A stretch of 64,000 nt of DNA, taken from an uncultured Bacteroidales bacterium. Lineage in GTDB: Bacteria > Bacteroidota > Bacteroidia > Bacteroidales > UBA932. Shown one piece after another: positions 44,985 through 54,494 of the stretch; position 1 is the first letter of the stretch, and each line of letters starts with the position of its first letter. The stretch spans positions 62,001-126,000 of the forward strand of contig CALVDT010000015.1 in NCBI GenBank assembly GCA_944326385.1, read 5' to 3'. The notes below the pieces were generated by a model. It saw only the letters and a program-made list of their open reading frames with translations, was not told the DNA's origin and made no database searches. Position numbers and translations under genes: made by a program.

Positions 44985-47900
44985 CTAGAAGAAGTACCTC
45001 AGGCTGAGGAGCATGCTCCAGGTGTTGAATGTAGTGTTGAGCCTTGTCTCTTCAGGTGCAGTGAACTCGTAGTTCGTGCCGTCGTAATACAGGATACGGT
45101 CGTTGCTGAAGTTTGCAGTCTTTCCCCAGTCAGGGTTCAGGAGATTGGCAAGGTTGTACACATCAAGACCGATCTGGATGGTGTTGGTCTTGCCGCATAC
45201 CTGGAAGTTTATATCCTGGGCGAACTTGAAGTTGAACCTGCTCTGCCATGGAGCTACTACGGCACCTCTCTTCGAATATTCGCCTCTGTGCTTGCTGAGA
45301 TATTTGTCATTCTGGATGAATGTCTCGTATGCAGCCTTGTTTTCCTCGCTTACGAACGGCATGGTGCTGAGTTCTTCAGCGGTAGGGATGTAGATAGGGA
45401 GGTTGGCACCACCGTCTCCGGTGACATTGTTCATCACGTAGGAGTATCTGGTGTATGAGTACTGGTTGGCGAAATAGCAGTGGTTGTAGCCTTCATAGAA
45501 GAGACCGAGAGTAGTCGCCCCCTTCTTGCCGTATTCTATCCTGTAGCTGATGTTTGCTATGAACCTGTTCGGGGAGACGAATGCCGAATGTCCGAGTTCG
45601 GGAGTGTTCGAGCCGTCTTTCGAGTAGTTCATCGTCTTGTATGAAGAAGATACCTGGTCTCCGATTCCTTCGGATACTGACATGGACTTGCTGTATGTGT
45701 ATGCTGCCATGAGTGAAAGTCCGAAGTTGAAGTCTTTCTGCAGCTGTGCTGTGAACGAACCGTAGTACCCGTTCACCCCGTCGGTATTGGTGAGGTAGAA
45801 AGGATTTATAGGATCACCGCTCGCGCCTGTGACGGATGAAGTGAGGTTTTCGTTTGTCCAATGCTTTCTCTTTTCAGGCTCGCCAGGGAGCTGTATGCCG
45901 TCATCCTCGGTCATTCCGAGTTTGCTGGCTACGACAGTATAGAGATCCTTGTTGAAAACTCCTTCCAGAGTCGCCTTGATTCCGCCCGGGAGACGTGCAT
46001 CGAGGGCGAGGGATGACTTCCAGGTAGTAGGCATCTTCAGGTTCTTGTCCATTATGGTAGCTGCAGTAGGTGCGGCTGCATCCTGACGTGTGAAATTATT
46101 GTTGTAAAGCTCATTTACGATATCCTTCACATCCGTATGGAATCCAGGGCCTCCATTGCTGTTGATGTGCTGGATCTGGATGTTGTTGCTGTTGCCTACA
46201 GAAGATACTATCCACACGAAAGGAATACGTCCGGTAAAGATACCTGTACCTCCGCGGAGAATCAGATTCCTGTTCCCGAGGATATCCCAGTTGAAGCCGA
46301 CGCGAGGTGATACGGCAAGGCGTGCCTTAGGCATGTCGTCTGTTCTGAGACCCTGCATTGACTTGGAGGCGTCCGCAATGGCTGCGAAGTCCTTGTTATC
46401 GTTGTTCGGGACCGTAGGATAGAACGGCAGTTCGAACCTGATGCCGGCCGTAAGCTTGAATCTGTCGCTGAACGTAATCTCGTCCTGGGCATATAGAGAA
46501 GCCTGCATGTATTTGAAGCTCGGATAGACCTGCTCGAGAGCATCGTTGTTCGGGAATGTTATGGCAAAGGCACGCGGAGCTGCTCCTGTTTTGAAATCTT
46601 CCCAGCTGTTGTAGGTATAATAACCTGCTCCACCCTGCATATAGCCGTTCTTGACATCGTTCCATTCGAACTGCACACCGGCGATGATATTGTTTATGCC
46701 GATATTGTAGCTTACTTCATCAGTGGCTATGACAGTGGATACCTGTCTGAGGTTTCCGTAAGTGAACGGATCGAGGCCGAACGAGGTCAATACACCGGAA
46801 TCGTTATTGCCTGATGTTCCGTCAAGAATATCCACGGTAGGGAAGACGTCTCCATAATGGTCTCTCGTTTCATTCTGATATGAATAGGTGAGCCTGAGAG
46901 TGTTGTTCAGGGCGCCTTCGAGGAAGCGGGAATTGAGTTCAAGCGCTGCCGAAGTGAAGTTCTGGTTCTGGGTGTATCTCGAACTTTCGAAATACATGGC
47001 ATACTGTGAAGTCCTTCCGTTGTCACCATAGACCTTCTCGAAATCCAGAGGACTAGTAGAGCTGGATGGGGATGCAGAATAAGCATTTACAGTATGGGAG
47101 AACCTGGCGTTGAGCTTATGGTTCTTGTTTATGTTCCAGTCTATTCTGGCCATGAGCTTCCAGTCCGGAGTAGACACTGAATAATTCTGGTAGCGGCCAG
47201 GGTTATAGCCATACTCGCTCTGCAGCCAGCTGCTGACTTCGTTCATGAATGCCTCTGACGGCCTGGCGATATTGTTGTTGGTATTCATATTTCCGTCGGC
47301 AGAAGCCACGTATCTGTTGCCAGGGGTGGTTTCCGGAGTGTATTCGGCATTGAGGAAGAAAAAGAGCTTGTCCTTTATGATAGGGCCGCCGACAGTCACA
47401 CCGGTAGTGTTGTTGAGAGAGCGGCTGAGAGTCAGTTTCCCGTCATCATCCTTGCTGATCCTGTCTCCTTCAAGCTGGTCGCTTGTGTAGTAATTATATA
47501 CGGAAGCATGCCATGTGTTTGAACCGCTCTTGGTCACCGCATTGATGGCTGCTCCTGTGAAGCCGGACTGGCGCACATCGTAAGGAGTGATGTTCACCGA
47601 CATGAGCTCAAGAGCATCCAAAGAGATAGGAGAACCGCCTGCCGGCAGGTTGGAGCCGATACCGAATGCATTGTTGAAGGCTGCTCCGTCGACCGTCACA
47701 TATGAAGAACGGTAGTTTCCTCCTCCGACTGCAAATCCGTTAGAGGTCTCGGATGCCTGCGGGGTGAGCTTCATGATGTCGTTCAGACTGCGGCTTACCG
47801 TAGGCATGGCAGTCATTGTCCTCTGGCTGATGGATGTGCCTGCACCGGAACGGCTGATGTTCATGCCGGAATCAGTGGCATCGGCAGTGAATACTGCAGC

Positions 47901-48251
47901 ATCGAGTCCGAGAGCCTCCACTTCGAGGGTGTTGTCGATGGAGACGGTCTCACCGAGCGGAGCGTAGATACCTGTATTTTCGACAGTTCTGTATCCGAGA
48001 ACTTCTATTGTCACAGTGTAAGGACCACCAGGGGTGATGTTGTTGATGCGGTAGTTACCGTTCTTGTCGGAAACAGCCGTAAACTGAGAGCCTGAAGGTG
48101 TGTGCACTGCAATGATTGCAGCTCCCTGTACGGGACCTTCGTCGTCAAGAATCTTTCCGCTGATGGCGGAAGTCGTAACCTGTGCATGGACGGAAACAGC
48201 GGCAAAAATCGCCGTTACCGCAGTTACGATTAGTTTAATTGCTTGATTCAT
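44985..48251 (-). CDS. Oar-like TonB-dependent receptor
   Basis: A 1088-residue outer-membrane receptor. The signal peptide (MNQAIKLIVTAVTAIFAAVSVHAQ) is followed by a carboxypeptidase-regulatory-like domain (SAISGKILDDEGPVQGAAII, NYRINNITPGGPYTVTI), a plug with VGGGNYRSSYVTVDGAAFNN and SGFTGAAINAVTKSGSNTWH, and a long barrel ending in MLLSLRYFF. The pattern is that of Oar/OmpA-associated TonB receptors rather than SusC, and there is no SusD next to it. The ligand is unknown; such proteins have been linked to protein or peptide uptake and surface functions. Confidence 0.88.
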   Translation of the reverse strand: MNQAIKLIVTAVTAIFAAVSVHAQVTTSAISGKILDDEGPVQGAAIIAVHTPSGSQFTAVSDKNGNYRINNITPGGPYTVTIEVLGYRTVENTGIYAPLGETVSIDNTLEVEALGLDAAVFTADATDSGMNISRSGAGTSISQRTMTAMPTVSRSLNDIMKLTPQASETSNGFAVGGGNYRSSYVTVDGAAFNNAFGIGSNLPAGGSPISLDALELMSVNITPYDVRQSGFTGAAINAVTKSGSNTWHASVYNYYTSDQLEGDRISKDDDGKLTLSRSLNNTTGVTVGGPIIKDKLFFFLNAEYTPETTPGNRYVASADGNMNTNNNIARPSEAFMNEVSSWLQSEYGYNPGRYQNYSVSTPDWKLMARIDWNINKNHKLNARFSHTVNAYSASPSSSTSPLDFEKVYGDNGRTSQYAMYFESSRYTQNQNFTSAALELNSRFLEGALNNTLRLTYSYQNETRDHYGDVFPTVDILDGTSGNNDSGVLTSFGLDPFTYGNLRQVSTVIATDEVSYNIGINNIIAGVQFEWNDVKNGYMQGGAGYYTYNSWEDFKTGAAPRAFAITFPNNDALEQVYPSFKYMQASLYAQDEITFSDRFKLTAGIRFELPFYPTVPNNDNKDFAAIADASKSMQGLRTDDMPKARLAVSPRVGFNWDILGNRNLILRGGTGIFTGRIPFVWIVSSVGNSNNIQIQHINSNGGPGFHTDVKDIVNELYNNNFTRQDAAAPTAATIMDKNLKMPTTWKSSLALDARLPGGIKATLEGVFNKDLYTVVASKLGMTEDDGIQLPGEPEKRKHWTNENLTSSVTGASGDPINPFYLTNTDGVNGYYGSFTAQLQKDFNFGLSLMAAYTYSKSMSVSEGIGDQVSSSYKTMNYSKDGSNTPELGHSAFVSPNRFIANISYRIEYGKKGATTLGLFYEGYNHCYFANQYSYTRYSYVMNNVTGDGGANLPIYIPTAEELSTMPFVSEENKAAYETFIQNDKYLSKHRGEYSKRGAVVAPWQSRFNFKFAQDINFQVCGKTNTIQIGLDVYNLANLLNPDWGKTANFSNDRILYYDGTNYEFTAPEETRLNTTFNTWSMLLSLRYFF

Positions 48252-48287
48252 AATAAAATATTATAAATTAGGTTTGTTTTGAAGGTG

Positions 48288-48295
48288 CAAATATA
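48288..48295 (-). promoter_or_regulatory. Promoter -7 box of the TonB receptor gene
   Basis: TATATTTG on the minus strand, 37 bases before the start codon. The upstream box is T-rich but not TTTG. Confidence 0.5.
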
Positions 48296-48375
48296 GTGTA
48301 TTTCTGCAAATGGAAAAGGGCGGAATGCCGTTGTAATAATAAATTATCGCAGATCTGTCCTGGAAATCAGGGGCG

Positions 48376-48969
48376 TCAGAGCTTCCTGATTCCGGCTGCA
48401 GCAGCCTCAAGACAACTGTAGAATTCTTCCCCGAAGTATCTGGTTAAAGGTTCTTTAAGGAATTCGTAGACGCGTATGCCCTCTCTCCTGCCTTTTTCGA
48501 AGGCGCATCTGCATATGTCCCACCGGTGCAGATTCAGGGCCCGGAGTCCGCTGCCGAGTGACGATACCCTTACCGGATAAAGCCAGCAGGAAACCGGTTT
48601 GCGGAAGTCCCCGCATCCGGCCATCCAGCGTCTTTCCACTGTGCAGAAACAGTTGCCGTCCTTGTCGAAATTGCTGTAGATGCATTCCTCGCTTCCCGGG
48701 ACGAGCGGCGTGACGAGGTCTCCGTCGCTGTCAGTCACCGCGAATGTGCCGGCCGACGCTATTGCCCTTCCCTTGTCGCTCATGAGCGGGGAATATTCCC
48801 GGAAATTCTTTTCCAGGGCTTCCGGTTCGCATTCTTCCAGTGGTGCGCCGCTGTCCCCGGCTACGCAGCATGCCCCCTTGCATGCTTCATAGTCGCAGGC
48901 GAAATATTCTGTCAGGATTTCGGCAGAGACCAGACAGTCGTCGATCTGGATTATAGACGGATAGTCCAT
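48376..48969 (-). CDS. DUF3109 family Cys-rich protein
   Basis: A 197-residue cytoplasmic protein with the DUF3109 hallmarks: CDYEACKGACCVAGDSGAPL near the N-terminus, ECIYSNFDKDGNCFCTVERR in the middle and SCWLYPVRV followed by HRWDICRCAF. The Cys clusters could bind metal or an iron-sulfur centre, as in the related YkgJ-type proteins. Biological role is unknown. It starts one base after the stop of the M16-like gene and is surely co-transcribed with it. Confidence 0.85.
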   Translation of the reverse strand: MDYPSIIQIDDCLVSAEILTEYFACDYEACKGACCVAGDSGAPLEECEPEALEKNFREYSPLMSDKGRAIASAGTFAVTDSDGDLVTPLVPGSEECIYSNFDKDGNCFCTVERRWMAGCGDFRKPVSCWLYPVRVSSLGSGLRALNLHRWDICRCAFEKGRREGIRVYEFLKEPLTRYFGEEFYSCLEAAAAGIRKL

Positions 48970-48970
48970 G

Positions 48971-51550
48971 TCAGTCTTTCTTTATGATGTATTCCACTTT
49001 GCTCCCTTTGTCGAGGGCTTCCAGCATCTTGTTCACATCGTCTGCAGTGACAGCCGATATCTTGTCCTTGTAGCCGGAATCCAGATTCTTGCCTTTCGAA
49101 ATCCTGTCGGATATCTGCCTGAGTAGCACTGCAGGATCGGATTCCGTCGAGGCATATCTGTCGATGAGCGCATTCTTGTAGACATCGAGCATCTTCCCGT
49201 CCACTCCATTCTCCACGAGCTTCGTGACTGCAGATCTGATGGAGTACAGGCAGCGGAAATAACTTCCGTGGCTTACTGTCGCTGGAAGTGTAGACAGAGA
49301 AACCGGCATCGAGGATATGGATACTGTGAACCTTTCATGCGGGAACATCTGGCATGTGCCGTTTACGCTGGCTGTCATCCCGAGACCCGACAATGCTTTT
49401 GTGATGGCATCGTTTATGGCCATGGTGGCGATCTGGGATGCCATATGGCTTGTGGAATTCAGTGTCAGTCTGGTGGACAGGACCACGTCTATGGAAGTCG
49501 CGCGTCCGTCTGTCACGTAAGTGGACCATCCGGATACGGGCTGATACATGACTGAAGGCCTTTTCAGTACATGCTTCCTGACCTGAAAGCCTCCGATGTA
49601 TTGTTCGAGAATCTTCCTGACATCGTATTCATCCATATCCCCTATGAGGACGAGAGCTCCGTCATTCGATTTTGCGAACTGTTCCCTGAAGAAGTCTTCT
49701 GCCTTTGCCGGGATGCCGTCAGTGAGACCCGACACGGATTTGTTCCTGTAATATCTGTATCCCGGGCACATTATGCTGTCGATGACGGCCAGTCTGGAAC
49801 GGTATTCTCCTCTCAGGGTGGAAAGCCGGAGCCTTTCGCATTCCATATAATATTGTGCAGCGGCCTCGTCCGATGAATAGTGTCCTGCCATGGCGGCAAG
49901 TGCCTTGAGAAGCAAAGTCAGCCTGTTGAACGGTGCAGAGCCATATATACGCATGTCAGCGGCATCCACGGCAGCATTGATGCTGATACCTTCCGAGGCG
50001 AGCAGTTTTCTGAATTCCTGGCCGTCCATGCCGCAGATCGATCCTTGGAACAGCATGTCCGAGAAGAATGCCCCTTCTCCCTCGGCAAGATCCTGTACGG
50101 ACGAGAAGCCGTCACGAAGGACCCAGGAGTACCACATAGTGCCGTTCGCGGGCATTTTCTTGTATATGACAGTCATCCCGTTGGCGAATTCCCAGATTTT
50201 CCCGTCGGTGCTCTTGCTGTCGCGTGTCCTTCTGAGCTTCACCTTGTTCCGGGCAGAGTCCAGCAGCAGGGTGTCGGAAGCGTGGAATCCAGGGCCGTAT
50301 GCCATTCCGGAAGAATCTTCCCCGGTGTCGCTGCATGGCGGTATCAACAGGGAAATGTATTCATTCAGCAGCTTCCTGCCTGTGGAATCCGCCAGACCGG
50401 AGGAAAGGAAGAAATCCGCTTCATCTTTCCCGGATACGACAGGCGCCCCGTATACGAAAGCGTTGAAGCATTTCCTTACGTAGTCGCTGTTTTCGCGGGA
50501 AACTGCGACGGATCTGCTGTACAGGTCGCGGGAAGCGGTATTCTTGGCGAACAGATATTCATTCTTCGTAAGGCCGTTTTCCCTGAAGTCCTCAAGAACC
50601 CGCGAGACCACTCTCCGGACTTCGGCGGTATCCTTGTCCTTTATGCCGACGCTTATCGAATATTTCTCGTTTTCGCCGGATTCGGATGTGCCTGTATGCC
50701 TCATCCTGATGGATGAATAAGGTATGCCGCGCTTTTTGAGCATAGTGGATATCCTGATTTCAGCGGCAATCCTGAATTCATTCCAGAACATGGCCGACAT
50801 CAGGGAAACCGAGGTCCCTCTCAGACTGTCGGGAAGCACAGGTCCGTAGAAGACGGTTCTGACGGACGACATTCCGCTTGAAGGATTGGTGCTGACATCG
50901 GAATACAGCTTTCCTTCCGTTATGGTGCCGGCCTGTTTTTCTTCCTTGAGTCCGGTGACTGTGCCGGTCCGTTGTATTCCGCGGTCCACCATAAGCGAGA
51001 GCATCTCCATCTTCCCGAGTATGGCGTTCTTGTCTATGTCTCCGGAGATTATTATAGCCTGGTTTCTGATATTCTCTTCGCTGTCATGCTTTTCGGCTGT
51101 CCTCAGGACAATGTCGAAAAGCAGCAGCAGGGTGGAGTCCGTTATCTTGTCTGTCCTGGAGAGGTCTATGTTCCTGAAATGGTAGAGTACGGCATCTTTC
51201 GCGGCCGAAATGTAACCGCCGGAAGGGTATGCTATGCCGTTCTGCGCAAGGAAATCCATGATGTCACGCCGGGGGAAATGCGGCAGGGAGTCCGTGCAGT
51301 TCCTTGAAAAGAGCGCTTCTTCCTCAGTCCCTTTGCTTTCCGGCAGATATTTTCTGGCCAGGGCGAAGTCTGCAGTCCCTTTCCCGGAAGGATTCGATAC
51401 CAGATAATAGGACAGGCCGCAGCCCAGTTCGCCTGTCGAGACGGACGGGTCCAATGCCAGGGTGGCGGCATGGATTTGGCTGCACAATGCCAGGCAGAAG
51501 ATGACGGAAAACGACCGTTTCCAGGTCCGGAGTGTCAAGACTTTTCCCAT
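48971..51550 (-). CDS. M16-like protein lacking the zinc motif
   Basis: An 859-residue exported protein (signal near VIFCLALCSQIHA) with two M16-type (insulinase/pitrilysin) halves. Fold landmarks remain: SGDIDKNAILGKMEML and LVLIGDMDEYDVRKILEQYIGGF, and interdomain helices. The HxxEH zinc site is gone. In the second half GAFFSDMLFQGS stands where AHFLEHLLFKGT would be, so H, E and H have become A, S and D; the first half has no such motif either. It is probably a non-catalytic partner of an active M16 subunit or a binding protein. It is coupled to a DUF3109 gene. Confidence 0.75.
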   Translation of the reverse strand: MGKVLTLRTWKRSFSVIFCLALCSQIHAATLALDPSVSTGELGCGLSYYLVSNPSGKGTADFALARKYLPESKGTEEEALFSRNCTDSLPHFPRRDIMDFLAQNGIAYPSGGYISAAKDAVLYHFRNIDLSRTDKITDSTLLLLFDIVLRTAEKHDSEENIRNQAIIISGDIDKNAILGKMEMLSLMVDRGIQRTGTVTGLKEEKQAGTITEGKLYSDVSTNPSSGMSSVRTVFYGPVLPDSLRGTSVSLMSAMFWNEFRIAAEIRISTMLKKRGIPYSSIRMRHTGTSESGENEKYSISVGIKDKDTAEVRRVVSRVLEDFRENGLTKNEYLFAKNTASRDLYSRSVAVSRENSDYVRKCFNAFVYGAPVVSGKDEADFFLSSGLADSTGRKLLNEYISLLIPPCSDTGEDSSGMAYGPGFHASDTLLLDSARNKVKLRRTRDSKSTDGKIWEFANGMTVIYKKMPANGTMWYSWVLRDGFSSVQDLAEGEGAFFSDMLFQGSICGMDGQEFRKLLASEGISINAAVDAADMRIYGSAPFNRLTLLLKALAAMAGHYSSDEAAAQYYMECERLRLSTLRGEYRSRLAVIDSIMCPGYRYYRNKSVSGLTDGIPAKAEDFFREQFAKSNDGALVLIGDMDEYDVRKILEQYIGGFQVRKHVLKRPSVMYQPVSGWSTYVTDGRATSIDVVLSTRLTLNSTSHMASQIATMAINDAITKALSGLGMTASVNGTCQMFPHERFTVSISSMPVSLSTLPATVSHGSYFRCLYSIRSAVTKLVENGVDGKMLDVYKNALIDRYASTESDPAVLLRQISDRISKGKNLDSGYKDKISAVTADDVNKMLEALDKGSKVEYIIKKD

Positions 51551-51568
51551 TAATTGTCATATTTCTTG

Positions 51569-51586
51569 CAAAACTAAGCAAAAGTA
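51569..51586 (-). promoter_or_regulatory. Promoter boxes upstream of the M16-like gene
   Basis: Two octamers fit TAnnTTTG on the minus strand, TAGTTTTG (51569-51576) and TACTTTTG (51579-51586), 19-29 bases before the start. Neither has a clear TTTG at 19 bases. Confidence 0.35.
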
Positions 51587-51600
51587 AAATAAAATTTTGC

Positions 51601-51608
51601 TATTTTTG
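51601..51608 (+). promoter_or_regulatory. Promoter -7 box of the TPR/U32 operon
   Basis: TATTTTTG, a perfect TAnnTTTG, 63 bases before the ATG at 51672. It is back to back with the leftward boxes for the M16-like gene. Confidence 0.45.
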
Positions 51609-51671
51609 CAATGATGTGCAGAATTGAATGCATGACAACTCCGGAAAAACTTAATTTACACACCCATAATT

Positions 51672-52610
51672 ATGAAAAAGATTATCATCATCGCATTATC
51701 ATTGGCTGTTTCGGCAGTATCGCTTTCTGCCCAGGACATGGCAGCTGCTACGGAAACCTACAATAACGGAGCTACGGCTTTGAGCATGGGAGACAACGAC
51801 GGGGCGCTCCAGTATTTCCGTGACGCGCTTACCATGGCGGAGGCCTGTGGTGAAGATGGCGCAGATATCGTCACTAACTGCAAGGACATCATCCCGAAGA
51901 TCGTCCTGTCCATCGCAAAGGACGAAATCAAGGCAGGCAACTATGACAATGCCGTTGCCAAGCTTGACGAGGCCATAAATGCCGGCAAGGAATACGGAAA
52001 TGCAGAGGTCGAGACAGAGGCCGCTGAACTGATCCCTCAGGTCTATATCCAGAAAGGGAACACTCTTCTCAAGGCAAAGGATTTCGCCGGTGCGGCAGAA
52101 AGCTACAGCCAGTCCGTCAAGGTGGACTCCACAAACGGTATGGCAAGCCTCAGACTCGGACAGGCGCTTGCAGCTGCCGGTGATGTGAACGGGGCTGTCG
52201 AGGCTTATACCATGGCCATGAGGCATGGACAGGAAAAGAACGCTGTAAAGCAGATCTCCAACACTTATATCAGGCTTGCTGCATCTGCCCTTAAGACAAA
52301 GAATTATGATGAGGCAGTAGGGTATGCCCTCAAATCCAACGAATACCTCGAGAATGCCACTGCAATGCAGGTGGCCGGACAGGCTTCCCTCCAGCTCGGC
52401 AAGAGCAATGAAGCCATCTCCTATTTCGAGAAATATGTGGCCCTTGCCCCTACCGCCAAGAATGTGAACGACATCTATTATTCGATTGCAGTGCTTGCAC
52501 AGCAGGCAGGGGATAACTCCAAGGCTTGCGGCTACTATCAGAAGATTACATCGGATCCTAAGTACGGCGAGACTGCAAAGCAGCAGATGACTGCGCTTAA
52601 GTGCAATTGA
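51672..52610 (+). CDS. Exported TPR-repeat protein
   Basis: A 312-residue protein with signal peptide MKKIIIIALSLAVSAVSLSAQ and at least four tetratricopeptide-like helical repeats (YNNGATALSMGDNDGALQYF, DEIKAGNYDNAVAKLDEAI, GNTLLKAKDFAGAAESYSQS, LGQALAAAGDVNGAVEAYTM, QQAGDNSKACGYYQKI). TPR arrays mediate protein contacts; this one should lie in the periplasm. Partner unknown. Its stop codon shares a base with the start of the U32-family gene. Confidence 0.8.
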   Translation: MKKIIIIALSLAVSAVSLSAQDMAAATETYNNGATALSMGDNDGALQYFRDALTMAEACGEDGADIVTNCKDIIPKIVLSIAKDEIKAGNYDNAVAKLDEAINAGKEYGNAEVETEAAELIPQVYIQKGNTLLKAKDFAGAAESYSQSVKVDSTNGMASLRLGQALAAAGDVNGAVEAYTMAMRHGQEKNAVKQISNTYIRLAASALKTKNYDEAVGYALKSNEYLENATAMQVAGQASLQLGKSNEAISYFEKYVALAPTAKNVNDIYYSIAVLAQQAGDNSKACGYYQKITSDPKYGETAKQQMTALKCN

Positions 52611-54484
52611 TGAGGGATCTCGAACTGCTGGCTCCTGCCAGAAATGCTGACATCGGCATCGCGGCCATAGACTGCGGTGCCGATGCCGTGTATATTGCCG
52701 GACCGGAATTCGGGGCAAGGCAGGCTGCCGGGAACAGTCTGGAGGATATCGGACGGCTTTGCAGCTATGCGCACCGTTTCGGGGTCAGGATATTCGCCGC
52801 ATTGAACACTATCCTTTATGACGATGAGCTTGACCGCGCCTTCGACATGATGGAGGCTCTCCAGTCTGCCGGTGCCGATGCCGTAATCGTGCAGGATCTG
52901 GCTTTGACCCGGACAGCCCGAAGTCTTGCCGGAGTATCTCGTGATATCAGGATTCCTCTCCATGCCTCTACCCAGTGTGCGATAAGGACTCCGGAAAAGG
53001 CGGCTTTTCTGGAAGGGCTCGGATTTTCAAGGCTGATACTGGAGAGGGAGCTCCCGCTCCGGATGATCAGGGACATCCGGGATGCCGTGGATTGCGAACT
53101 GGAATTCTTCGTGCACGGTGCCTTGTGCGTATGCTATAGCGGCCAATGCTATATCTCTGAGCATATAGCAGGCAGAAGCGCCAACAGGGGAGCTTGCATT
53201 CAGGCTTGCCGCTCGCTCTACGACCTTGTGGACGAAAACGGCACGGTTCTGGTCCGGGACCAGCCTCTGCTTTCCCTGAAAGACTACAATCTGAAGGACA
53301 GGCTTGAGGATCTTGCCATGGCGGGTGTGACTTCTTTCAAGATAGAAGGCAGGCTGAAGAACATGTCGTATGTCCGTAATGTGGTCAGGGATTATTCAAT
53401 GGCCCTTGACAGAATTGTAGAAGCGCATCCCGGACTTTATCGCAGAGCGTCTTGCGGCAGGGTCGGCGGAGGTTTCTCCCCGGATCCGGACAAGACATTC
53501 AACAGGGGCTATACAGGATTGTTCATTGACGGTGAAAGGGGACAATGGGCCAGCGCCGATGCCGCCAAATCCATGGGCGAAGCCGTCGGCAGTGCGGAGA
53601 TATTGAACGATGACAAGTCCAAGATCAGGATTCGCGATCCGAAACCAGGTCTGACACTTCATAACGGCGACGGTTTCTGCTTTGTTGCCGCAAACAGGAA
53701 GGTCATAGGCTTCAGAGGCGATGTCTGCGACGGGCTTGTCGTAAGATGCAAGCCAGTTCCGGAGCTTTTCCAGGGAGCATCCTTGTTCAGGAATCTGGAC
53801 ATGGCTTTCGAAAAGGAGCTTGAGACCGATGCCCCGTCACGGCAGATCAGTGTAGCCTTGACCATAAGACCGGCATCCGACGTCCGGAAGATGCCTTTCC
53901 TGGAGATCGAAGCCGTATCCGAAGACGGCCGCCGCCTCGTCAGGACACTCGGGGAAGGTGCATCTCCAGCCATGAACACGGAGAAAATGCACAATACATT
54001 GGTCGCTCAGCTTTCAAAGTCAAGCGGCATTTATTCATTCGATGTCCTGCCTTTTTCCGCCGCGGCCTTGCCTTTCCTTCCCGTTTCGGCCGTGAATGCG
54101 TTCAGACGGAAAATCGCATCTGCCCTTGACGCTCTTCCGTGCATGTCAAGGCCTCTTTACAGGAATGAACCGGAGGCCGGCCATCTGCCGTCCGTGCATT
54201 GCGGAGCTTCGGTAACATATAAAGACAATGTTTCGAACCGGCTCTCAGAGCAGCTTTACCGCTCGCTCGGTGCCGGGACAGTAGAACCGGCATACGAACT
54301 GCATCATAAGCCGGATGCCGAACTCATGCGTACAAAGTTCTGCATAAGGTATCAGTACGGAAGGTGTCCTGTCCATCACAGACGCACCTGGCCGGACAAG
54401 CTCTTCCTGAGGAACAACGGAAGGACATTCGCCCTCGGTTTCGACTGTGCCAGGTGCGAAATGACTGTAAAGTCTGTTAAATGA
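52610..54484 (+). CDS. Peptidase U32 family protein (RNA hydroxylase-like)
   Basis: I chose the ATG at 52610, which shares a base with the preceding stop; a GTG three codons upstream is less likely. The 624-residue protein starts with the U32 block LELLAPARNADIGIAAIDCGADAVYIAG and carries the signature ELEFFVHGALCVCYSGQCY through SANRGACIQACRSLYDL, whose Cys residues bind an iron-sulfur cluster. FKIEGRLKNMSYVRNVV follows. Characterised relatives (TrhP, RlhA) hydroxylate tRNA or 23S rRNA rather than cleave protein; the long C-terminal part ending with CIRYQYGRCP and DCARCEM suggests the longer RlhA-like group. The exact target is unknown. Confidence 0.85.
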   Translation: MRDLELLAPARNADIGIAAIDCGADAVYIAGPEFGARQAAGNSLEDIGRLCSYAHRFGVRIFAALNTILYDDELDRAFDMMEALQSAGADAVIVQDLALTRTARSLAGVSRDIRIPLHASTQCAIRTPEKAAFLEGLGFSRLILERELPLRMIRDIRDAVDCELEFFVHGALCVCYSGQCYISEHIAGRSANRGACIQACRSLYDLVDENGTVLVRDQPLLSLKDYNLKDRLEDLAMAGVTSFKIEGRLKNMSYVRNVVRDYSMALDRIVEAHPGLYRRASCGRVGGGFSPDPDKTFNRGYTGLFIDGERGQWASADAAKSMGEAVGSAEILNDDKSKIRIRDPKPGLTLHNGDGFCFVAANRKVIGFRGDVCDGLVVRCKPVPELFQGASLFRNLDMAFEKELETDAPSRQISVALTIRPASDVRKMPFLEIEAVSEDGRRLVRTLGEGASPAMNTEKMHNTLVAQLSKSSGIYSFDVLPFSAAALPFLPVSAVNAFRRKIASALDALPCMSRPLYRNEPEAGHLPSVHCGASVTYKDNVSNRLSEQLYRSLGAGTVEPAYELHHKPDAELMRTKFCIRYQYGRCPVHHRRTWPDKLFLRNNGRTFALGFDCARCEMTVKSVK

Positions 54485-54494
54485 CAGCCCCCGA

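Noticed and set aside
51611..51671. Short ATG-initiated frame before the TPR gene as a leader peptide
   Set aside because: It runs on into the TPR gene in another frame, has no biased codons and no terminator follows it.
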